NCBI RefSeq assembly: GCF_029714425.1
Contig: NZ_CP121668.1
Location: 3,555,501 to 3,619,500, forward strand
Direction: 5' to 3'
Length of the DNA: 64,000 bases
Origin: Bradyrhizobium sp. CB2312
GTDB taxonomy: Bacteria > Pseudomonadota > Alphaproteobacteria > Rhizobiales > Xanthobacteraceae
The notes under the pieces are model-generated. The model searched no databases. It was not told where the DNA came from and was given only the letters and a program-made list of their open reading frames with translations. The translations under genes were made by a program, and so were the position numbers. Below are positions 34,842 through 42,086 of this stretch, piece by piece; position 1 is the stretch's first letter, and every line of letters starts with the position of its first letter.

Positions 34842-36424
34842 ATCGCAACACCGAACAGAGCCGTGCTCAGCGGCAACAGCGCCTCCAGCACGATGAAAGT
34901 GTCGCGCATCTGGCTGCTGGTCAACACGATCTCCGGCAGCTTGAAGGTCTGCGGTGCGACGCTCGGCGTGGCATCATCCTCGGCAAGCCAGCGAAGCATG
35001 GCAAGCGAGAGCTCGCCATTAGAGACGTAGGGGAAATATTCGTTGCTTGCGAACTTGCTGGTGCCGGCCACGACGAGGCGGAAGCGCTTGCCCGGCGAGG
35101 CCTCCGGCCAGCTGCCTTCGAGCGCGACCGCAAGCGGCTGTGCGCTCCGCCGCGTGTTCGTCGTGTCTCTCTCCGTCACGGCGGGAGCAGACTTGGGCGA
35201 GCGCAAATAACTATCCTGGCTGCTCGCCGCCAGCACGATCAAGCTGACCCCGGACGGCGGCTGCGCCACCGCGATCGGCCGCGCCTGCGGAAACACGGTC
35301 AGCGCCAGACGCTTCGTGATCGGATGCGGCGGATAGTAGGGCACGGCGACCTTGTCCGCATCGGTACGGAAATGATTGAGGGGATCGATGACGATCATGG
35401 CCTGGCTCGATAGTCCCACGGGCTTGAGCAGCAATCGCTCGAAATCGCCGTCGAGCTGGGACAGCGGATCGATCAGGAGCAGAAGCCTGCCTCCACCTCT
35501 TACATAATCGCCGAGCAGGGCAGCCTCGTCAGCGGCAAAGGCTGTGCGCGGGCCGATGTCGGCGACCGCCGAGCAGTCAGGTGGAATGCTGGACGCCGTC
35601 GCCGTGACGAGCTCGCGCATTTCGAAGCCGATCTGGTCGAGGGCGAGCAAGAGCCGGTCGAGTTGCTCGGGCGCCGTTTCCAGCACGTCGCCGGCGCCGG
35701 GCGTCTCGTGCCCCTTCAAAGTCTCGACATGGCTGAAATGAAAATGCGAAGGCAGCGGGCGGAACGTCTCGCCGTGGCCGGTGACGAAGCAGACGGTCTC
35801 CACGCGCTTGCGCAGCACGCGCAACGCCGCATAGCCGATGCGGGCGGGATCGATGACGTTTTCGACGAGGATCTTGCGATCGTCGGCCTGCAGCACGGCG
35901 GTGTTGTAGGCGCGTACACCGAGGTCGCGGGCAAGGCCGGGCTCCTTGTCGAGATCAATGGCGCGGAAGGCGAGAAGCGGATGGTTCCGCGACGCGGTCT
36001 GAACGAGGTCGCGGACCGCAATCGCATTGGCATCGCTCGCATTGTAGAAATAGGTCAGCGCGAGCGGTGTGCGCAGTTGCGCGATCACGTCGGTGAGCTG
36101 TTGCGGCGGCGTATTGCGACCTTCCCGGCTGACGTCGAAATGCACGTCGTGGCGATAGAGCGCCATGTTGGCGCCGAAGACCGCCGCGACCGCCGCGACA
36201 ACGATCGGCGCGTTCCCGACCAAGGCCGACCAGCGCGAGCCGCCGCCGCGCAAAGGGAGTCGAATTGCCAGCGTGAAGAGTGCGAGCAGCGCGAGAGCGC
36301 AGCCGACGAACAAGAGGATGTTCGATGCAGTTTCGCCGAGCCCCGCGAATCCGAGCGCGCCGCAGAGGATGGCGCCAACCGTCAGGACGAGGAGAGCGAC
36401 ATTCGATCTAACGGATCCGCTCAT
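34823..36424 (-). CDS. GldG-like ABC-system auxiliary protein
   Basis: A 533-aa membrane-anchored protein. Three N-terminal helices (VALLVLTVGAILCGALGFAG; ILLFVGCALALLALFTLAI; APIVVAAVAAVFGANMALY) precede an extracytoplasmic GldG-type domain: VSREGRNTPPQQLTDVIAQL, LALTYFYNASD, VCFVTGHGETFRP and the G-x-x-L-L-x-L-x-D-P motif in GGGRLLLLIDPLSQL. A C-terminal helix (FIVLEALLPLSTALFGVAMW) closes it. In gliding bacteria GldG works with GldA and GldF; outside them such sets are uncharacterised exporters or envelope machines. Coupled to the permease 12 bases upstream. Confidence 0.87.
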   Translation of the reverse strand: MSGSVRSNVALLVLTVGAILCGALGFAGLGETASNILLFVGCALALLALFTLAIRLPLRGGGSRWSALVGNAPIVVAAVAAVFGANMALYRHDVHFDVSREGRNTPPQQLTDVIAQLRTPLALTYFYNASDANAIAVRDLVQTASRNHPLLAFRAIDLDKEPGLARDLGVRAYNTAVLQADDRKILVENVIDPARIGYAALRVLRKRVETVCFVTGHGETFRPLPSHFHFSHVETLKGHETPGAGDVLETAPEQLDRLLLALDQIGFEMRELVTATASSIPPDCSAVADIGPRTAFAADEAALLGDYVRGGGRLLLLIDPLSQLDGDFERLLLKPVGLSSQAMIVIDPLNHFRTDADKVAVPYYPPHPITKRLALTVFPQARPIAVAQPPSGVSLIVLAASSQDSYLRSPKSAPAVTERDTTNTRRSAQPLAVALEGSWPEASPGKRFRLVVAGTSKFASNEYFPYVSNGELSLAMLRWLAEDDATPSVAPQTFKLPEIVLTSSQMRDTFIVLEALLPLSTALFGVAMWWRRR

Positions 36425-36436
36425 CGCCTGCGCCTC

Positions 36437-37138
36437 TCACCGCCGTGCCAGGGCGCGGACTGTCAACAGCAGCGTCAGCAGGGTGGCGCTGAGGAAGAAG
36501 CCCACGTCGGACAGATAGATCGAGCCGACAGCGAAGGGGCGGAAATGGACCGAGAGCGACAAGTTCACCACCAGGGTGTCCGCGGGGCTCGGCAGCAGCC
36601 AGCCGAAATTGTCGATGATCCAGAGCAGGAGGAACACGCTGAGCGAGATCAGGGCGGCGATCACCTGGTTGGCCGTCAGCGCCGAGGCCAACAGGCCTGT
36701 GCCGACCAGTGCCGATCCGAACAGCAGCAACCCGAAATAGCCGCTGTAGATCGGCCCGAAATCAGGATCGCCGAACCAGGCGAGCGCGGCCGCGTAGGCT
36801 CCCGACAGCACGAGCATGACTACGATCAGGCTCATCGCCGCCAAGAACTTCGCCAGCACGATCGCGACTTCGGAGAGCGGGGCGGTCAGGAGAACCTCCA
36901 GCGTCTTGAGCTTCCGCTCTTCCGCGAACAGTCGCATCGTGATCAGCGGTACGGTCAGCATGAACAGCACGAACATCTGGAAGAATATGTGCACCATGCT
37001 GGGCTGGTGGCTAAGGAACAGGGTGAGCGTGAAGCTGTAGCCCATGATCAGCAAGAACACCGTCATCAGCACGTAGGCGATCGGTGAGGAGAACAGCGCG
37101 GTCACTTCCTTCTCTAGCAGCACCGCGAAGCTTCTCAT
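36437..37138 (-). CDS. GldF-like ABC transporter permease
   Basis: A 233-aa ABC-2-type permease with six helices. The start MRSFAVLLEKEVTALFSSPI is the usual amphipathic lead of GldF proteins; then VLMTVFLLIMGYSFTLTLFL, a membrane edge MFVLFMLTVPLITMRLFAEE with RKLKTLEVLLTAPLSE (the coupling segment contacting the ATPase), and three further helices. Its ATG overlaps the ATPase stop by 4 bases (ATGA). Substrate unknown. Confidence 0.9.
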   Translation of the reverse strand: MRSFAVLLEKEVTALFSSPIAYVLMTVFLLIMGYSFTLTLFLSHQPSMVHIFFQMFVLFMLTVPLITMRLFAEERKLKTLEVLLTAPLSEVAIVLAKFLAAMSLIVVMLVLSGAYAAALAWFGDPDFGPIYSGYFGLLLFGSALVGTGLLASALTANQVIAALISLSVFLLLWIIDNFGWLLPSPADTLVVNLSLSVHFRPFAVGSIYLSDVGFFLSATLLTLLLTVRALARR

Positions 37139-38082
37139 GCGACCGCCTCCGGTCGCCGGGTGAGATCGAGGAACACCCGCTCGAGATCAGGCCGTAGCTC
37201 GGTCAGCTCGCGCACTGGAATTTGCGCGGCGACCAGCACGGAGACCAGCTCGGCTGCGAGCGACGGACGCCGCTGCGCCCTGACGAGGAAGCGTCCAGCA
37301 CCCTCGGGATCCGAGACAACCTCGCGCACGCCGGCGACGACCTTCGTCGCGCCGTGGACGGCCTCTTCCGACGCGTCTACCGACAGGCGCAACGTTTGAT
37401 CCTGTGTGACATCTTTCAGCGCATCGGACGTCAAGAGCACGCCGTCGAGCAGGATCATCACGCGCGAGGCAATTTTCTCGATCTCGGGCAGGATGTGCGA
37501 GGCCAGCAACACGGTGTGGCGTCCGGCCAGCGACTGGATCAGGCCGCGCACGGCGATCACCTGGTGCGGATCGAGCCCGCTGGTCGGCTCGTCCAGCACC
37601 AGAACTTTTGGATCGCCCAGGAGAGCCTGCGCGATCGAGACACGCTGGCGAAAGCCGCGAGACAGTTTGCCGGTCGTGAGCCTCATGACGCGCGCAAGGT
37701 CCAGCCGCTCCGCCGCCTCATCGATCGCGGTCCTCGCCTTCGGCCCGTGCAATCCCTTAATACCGGCCATGAAATGCAGGAATTCGCCGACCCGCATGTG
37801 GTCGTAGAGCGGTGCATCTTCCGGCACATAGCTGATGGCACGACGCACGCCGAGGGAGTTCTCGACCACGTCGTGGCCAGCGATCTCGATGCGTCCTGAG
37901 GTTGGAACCAGGTAGCCCGTGAGCATGCGGAAGATCGTGCTTTTGCCGGACCCGTTCGGCCCGAGCAGGCCGACGATCTCCCCCGGCGCGATCGCAAAGG
38001 ACACGTCGGCGACGGCGCGTCGTGGCCCGTACCATTTTGTGACGCGCTCGGCGAGAACGACCGGAGAAACAGCCGGAAGCAT
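37135..38082 (-). CDS. GldA-like ABC transporter ATP-binding protein
   Basis: From the ATG at 38082 (MLPAVSPVVLAERVTKWYG) the protein is 315 aa. Walker A is GLLGPNGSGKSTIFRML, the Q-loop lies in SYVPEDAPLYDHMRVGEF, the signature is LSRGFRQRVSIAQALL, Walker B KVLVLDEPTSGLDPHQ and the switch His LLASHILPEIE. The C-terminal 90 residues form the regulatory domain typical of GldA/CcmA-like ATPases. The upstream extension to 38196 overlaps terminator sequence and is not credible. First gene of the five-gene operon. Confidence 0.92.
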   Translation of the reverse strand: MLPAVSPVVLAERVTKWYGPRRAVADVSFAIAPGEIVGLLGPNGSGKSTIFRMLTGYLVPTSGRIEIAGHDVVENSLGVRRAISYVPEDAPLYDHMRVGEFLHFMAGIKGLHGPKARTAIDEAAERLDLARVMRLTTGKLSRGFRQRVSIAQALLGDPKVLVLDEPTSGLDPHQVIAVRGLIQSLAGRHTVLLASHILPEIEKIASRVMILLDGVLLTSDALKDVTQDQTLRLSVDASEEAVHGATKVVAGVREVVSDPEGAGRFLVRAQRRPSLAAELVSVLVAAQIPVRELTELRPDLERVFLDLTRRPEAVA

Positions 38083-38132
38083 GGAAACTTTAGACCCCCT
38101 CTGGCGGACACCGCGTAAGACTACCGAGCAAA

Positions 38133-38156
38133 ATCCCGGGCGCGAAGGCCCGGGAT
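38133..38156 (-). terminator. Terminator after the MBL-fold gene
   Basis: Perfect 9-bp stem ATCCCGGGC / GCCCGGGAT with a 6-base loop; on the minus strand TTTTGC follows. It lies 37 bases past the stop of the hydrolase gene and 51 bases before the ABC operon start. Confidence 0.7.
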
Positions 38157-38192
38157 GACGACTCGTGCGGGATGTCCCTGGGCTACTACCAC

Positions 38193-39083
38193 TCACTCGT
38201 AGAATTCGGGCGAGTGCTTGTGCGCCTTGAAAGTGTCGGGGTCGTGGGCATAGATGATGTCGGCGCCCTCGGTGTCGCGAACGCGCTTCACCCAGGCGTA
38301 GGCATCGAGCATGCCGACGGGATCATAGACGCTGCCGATGCTCGGCAGGATGTTCTTGTCCAGGTTCTCCTGGAGATAAACGGCGTCGCTGGTCAGCACC
38401 ACCGTGCCAGTTTTCGGCAGGCGCACCACCAGGATCTGGCTTCCGGGCGTGTGCGACACGGTACGGTGGATGAAGACGCTATTGTCTCCGAACAGGTCGA
38501 GATCGCCGTCGAGCTCGATGGTCTTGTATTTGGAGGGCATCCCCCCGCCGACGCTGTTGCGCAGCATGGCGAAATCTTCAGAGATGAAGAAGGTCGCGTA
38601 GCCCGGCGCAGGCCAGAACGCGTTCCTCATCTCGTCGCGCTGGTACACGAAGGTCGAATCCAGGAACTTGCCGATGTTGCCGGCGTGATCGACGTGGAAA
38701 TGACCGAGGATGACATATTTGATGTCAGATGTCTTGACGTTGATCTTGGAAAGCTGAGCGTCGATGGCGATGTCGGGCGAACGACCCGGATCAAGCGCCT
38801 TCACGAATGGCCCCCAATAGTCCGGCTCCTTGATAATGCGGTCGTTGTTGCCGCAGTCGAACAGCACGTCGCCCTTGGGGTGGCGGATCAGGAAGAAGCC
38901 GACAGGAATTTGGATCTTGCCGCTACTGCCGTTCTGAATGATCGACTTGTCGAGATTGAGCGCCCCCGAAGAGAAGACGTAGAGCTTCATCTCCTTTGGC
39001 GGTTCAGCGGCCATCGCGGTAGCCGACATAAGAAAAAGTCCTGCGGCCAGCGAGCCAAGGACTTTTAACGCAGTCCCCCGCAT
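38193..39083 (-). CDS. Periplasmic metallo-beta-lactamase-fold hydrolase, AHL-lactonase-like
   Basis: A 296-aa protein with a signal peptide (VLGSLAAGLFLMSATAMAAE). The binuclear zinc site is complete: His128, His130, Asp132 and His133 in LGHFHVDHAGN, His211 in SHTPGSQ, Asp233 in LTSDAVY, His280 in IYAHDPD. The overall layout (PVGFFLIRHPKGDVLFDCG near residue 60) matches the N-acyl-homoserine-lactonase-like branch of MBL proteins, but exported members may act on other lactones or esters. Substrate is therefore open. It is a single-gene unit with its own terminator. Confidence 0.88.
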   Translation of the reverse strand: MRGTALKVLGSLAAGLFLMSATAMAAEPPKEMKLYVFSSGALNLDKSIIQNGSSGKIQIPVGFFLIRHPKGDVLFDCGNNDRIIKEPDYWGPFVKALDPGRSPDIAIDAQLSKINVKTSDIKYVILGHFHVDHAGNIGKFLDSTFVYQRDEMRNAFWPAPGYATFFISEDFAMLRNSVGGGMPSKYKTIELDGDLDLFGDNSVFIHRTVSHTPGSQILVVRLPKTGTVVLTSDAVYLQENLDKNILPSIGSVYDPVGMLDAYAWVKRVRDTEGADIIYAHDPDTFKAHKHSPEFYE

Positions 39084-39250
39084 GTCGTCCTCCCTGTTTT
39101 CGACGCGCTTTTTTCAGCGGATGTAGCATCCTACCATAGTTTAATGCGGCTGTGCAGGCTCAATGGGCGCGAGCGGGCGAATAAAAGATCAAGATGCGAG
39201 GCCTGACACTTTTGTGCGACGCAATTGTCCCACTGATGACCCCGTCCTGC

Positions 39251-39606
39251 TCAGGCGACAACGCCGGCCACGACTGCCTTCAGAACGTCGTGCACGTCGG
39301 CTGGTTTGAGCCGAACCTGCAAGCCACGTTGACCGCCATTGATATAGACTGCTCCTGCCGAAGCGCGCTCTGCTCGACCACGGCGCGCACGAGTCTTCAC
39401 TGCCCGAAAGGGCTGATCCCGTCGATCTTGAAGCCGGCAAGGCGTTCCAGCCGGCCTCATCATCTGCGCCGACTTGCCGCCGCCGGCAGCGGCGAGCTTC
39501 TTCATCGACGATCCTCGTCGGACGGCACGAGGACTCGGACCGGCTTCCTGTCAACCACCGCCTTCAGCGTCCTTCGCGCAGGATCCTCGCCGAGTGCTGC
39601 AGTCCG
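39251..39606 (-). pseudogene. ybaK: YbaK/EbsC-type Cys-tRNA(Pro) deacylase remnant
   Basis: Pieces in different minus-strand frames rebuild the end of a YbaK-family tRNA editing protein: AALGEDPARRTLKAVVD, RKPVRVLVPSDEDR, MKKLAAAGGGKSAQMMRPA, then in another frame ERLAGFKIDGISPFGQ, and finally YINGGQRGLQVRLKPADVHD, ending AVVAGVVA at 39251. The GISPFGQ and NGGQRGLQVRL blocks are diagnostic. Three or four indels and the loss of the N-terminus make it a pseudogene. Confidence 0.75.
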
Positions 39607-39632
39607 ATGCTCTCGTTTGCCGAGGCTACGGT

Positions 39633-41335
39633 TCAGCGCTGAAAGACGACCTTGCCGCCGACCAGCGTCAGATCCGCCTTGATGTCTTTGATCTGCTCTT
39701 CCGGCACGGCCATGTAGTCCGCGGAAAGCACCACGATGTCGGCAAGCTTTCCGGGCTCAATCGTCCCTTTCCGCGCTTCATCGAATGTGTAGCGCGAAGC
39801 TGCGCTGGTGTAGAGGCGCAGGGCCTGCTCGCGAGTAACGGCTTCCGCCGCCCCAAAGACGTTTCCGTTCGGATCCTTCCTGGTCACCATAATGTACATG
39901 TTGAGAAAAGGGTTGATCGGATTGACGGGGAAGTCCGTTCCGGCGCCGAGGCTATCAAGGCCCATTTTCGCGATCAACGTCCTGGTCGGCACGGCGCGGT
40001 CAGCGGTCGCCCGCCCCAGAAACCGCTCGACGGTCGCGGCCTTGTCCCACAGGAAGACGTTCTGGAAATCGATGCGGACTCCTAGATTGTGCGCGCGCTC
40101 CATCTGCTCCGGCCTGATCAGACTGGCATGAATAAGGACGAAACGACGATCTCGGATCGATTTTTCTTTGTCGGCTGATTCGAGCGCGTCGAGCACTTGG
40201 TCGATGCCGAGGTCGCCGACGACGTGCACGCCGACACGCCAGCCGTAGCGGTTGCAGATCGAGACGAGTTGCTTCAGCCGGTCGGGTGTCTGCTGCGCAA
40301 TGCCGTGGTAGTTGTCATGTGAATCGGGATAGACGTCGCGCATGAGCGCTGTTTTCAGCGTCATGCCTCCATCGTAGAAGATCTTGATGCCGGCGAACTT
40401 GAGCCAGTCGTCGCCAAAGCCCGACGAGGCCCCGTTGCCCGACATGATAGCTTCCACGCGGTCAGATCAGCTGGCGGTTCTGGCCGGAACATCACGCCGA
40501 TGCGCAAGGTGGCTTTTCCGGACGCGGCAAGCTTCTGCAGCGTGCGGATATCACGGGCTTCCGTTGCGCCTTCGACCGCGCTGGTGATTCCAAAGCTGTT
40601 CAGCACGCTCTCCGCAATCGTGAACTGCCGAATCTCGTCGTCTTCCGTCCAAGGCGGCACGGCTTTCTCGACCCGATCGATCGCTGCTTCGACAAGCACG
40701 CCGGTCAATTCGCCGGTAGCGTCGCGCTCGAATGATCCACCGCTCGGATCCGCGGTGGTCTTGTCGACCCCTACCGCTTGCAGGGCCATGGTGTTCGCCA
40801 TCGAGAAATGCCCGACGGTGCGCAGGTAGACCGGATTGTTCGGGGCGACGCTGTCGATCTCTTGCCTGGTCAGATAGCGTTTCTCGGAGAGTTGCGACGG
40901 CGGATGCCATGCGCCACCCACGATCCACTCGCCCGGCTTCTTCTTCGCCCCGAACGCCTTGATCGCCTCGAGCGCGTCCGCAACAGTCTTCGCTCGGCCC
41001 ATGGCGACGACATAGTCGCCAAGTCCAGCGGCCTTGAAGTGAGCGTGCGTATCGATCAACCCGGGAATGACGCTCTTGCCGGACACATCGAGCACGCGCG
41101 TGCCAGCGCCGGCAAGCGCCCTGATCGATGCGTTGCTTCCGGTGGCGAGAATCTTTCCGTCTCTGATGGCGACCGCCTCTGTAACGGTGGATCGTTCGTC
41201 CAGCGTCAGAACGTTTCCGTTGATGAGGACGAGGTCAGGCGCGTTGAAGTTTCCCTGCTGGCTTGCCGCAGGTGCAGCGCCAGCGAGCCACATCCCCGTC
41301 CCGAAAACCGCAAGTGCCATCAACTTGGAGACCAT
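39633..41335 (-). pseudogene. YtcJ-like amidohydrolase, single frameshift
   Basis: From the ATG at 41335 (MVSKLMALAVFGTGMWLAGA, a signal peptide) the protein shows the amidohydrolase_3 layout: VLINGNVLTLDERSTVTEAV, the metal-binding VIPGLIDTHAHFKAAGL, GAWHPPSQL and DPSGGSFERDATGELTGVL. Near 40455 one base is missing: the first frame ends after PPADLTAW, and the next frame continues EAIMSGNGASSGFGDDWLKF, AGIKIFYDGGMTLKTALM, HVVGDLGIDQVLDAL, LIHASLI and SLGAGTDFPV to the stop at 39633. Restored length is about 567 aa. A zinc hydrolase of unknown substrate, probably inactive unless the shift is a sequencing error. Confidence 0.85.
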
Positions 41336-41657
41336 TGGATCCTCACCAATTTTGTTCAAGAGACGAACGTTTGTTCTATTTTTGAGGCTAGTTCCAATCT
41401 CGACGCGGTTCAACGCCTCTTGGCAAAGCCCGGCGACAGTTCACCTTGGGTCAAAAGCAGGCGCCCCGCCACTCGGTTGAGCGCCGTCTGGCTTCCATCG
41501 GATAGCAGACGTGCCGATGGGCTCCCGTAGTATTGAGATTAGGGCTAGTTGCCGACTTCGGTAGAGAATGCACAAGACGGCGCTTGCTCTTTATGTTGCT
41601 TCAAGTTTGCGACGTCAACAACATGGTCTGGACGCAACTCCTCCAGTAGCGCGGAGG

Positions 41658-42086
41658 CTACCCCGCGTTGGCCTTCAGCCCCGCCGCCTGGATGCCCGCG
41701 ACCGCACAGGCCTCGTCATTGTCGGAGGTATCACCGGACACGCCCACCGCGCCCAGAAGGGTCGCGCCGTCCATGATCAGCACGCCACCAGGGACCGGCA
41801 CCAGCGCGCCCTTGGCGATCGTGTTGACGGCATCGATGAAATAGGCCTGCTCCTGGGCGCGCTGGAACAGGGCGCGCGAGCCCATGCCCATTGCGAGTGC
41901 GCCATAGGCCTTGCCGTGCGCGATCTCGGCGCGCATCAGGCTGGTGCCGTCCTGCGCGGCGGCGATCTTGAGTACGCCGCGCGCGTCCAGGATGGTGACG
42001 ACCAGCGGCTTCAGCTTCAGCTCGACGGATTTTGCGAAGGCGGCGTCGAGGATCTTGCGGGCGGTGTCGAGGGTGAGGTCAGCCAT
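41658..42086 (-). CDS. glcG: GlcG/HbpS-family protein, 142 aa
   Basis: From the ATG at 42086 (MADLTLDTARKILDAAFAKS) the protein has the GlcG fold: LVVTILDARGVLKIAAAQDG, TSLMRAEIAHGKAYGALAMG, VPVPGGVLIMDGATLLGAVG and VSGDTSDNDEACAVAGI. GlcG proteins accompany glycolate and other hydroxyacid oxidation genes; the biochemical role is unclear, and HbpS relatives bind haem. The start overlaps the end of the dehydrogenase gene by 8 bases, so they form one operon. Confidence 0.88.
   Translation of the reverse strand: MADLTLDTARKILDAAFAKSVELKLKPLVVTILDARGVLKIAAAQDGTSLMRAEIAHGKAYGALAMGMGSRALFQRAQEQAYFIDAVNTIAKGALVPVPGGVLIMDGATLLGAVGVSGDTSDNDEACAVAGIQAAGLKANAG

Noticed and set aside
35663..37087. A 474-codon plus-strand frame, rich in Gln, Glu and Arg
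   Set aside because: It is antisense to the GldG-like and permease genes, and its composition is typical of the shadow of hydrophobic genes.
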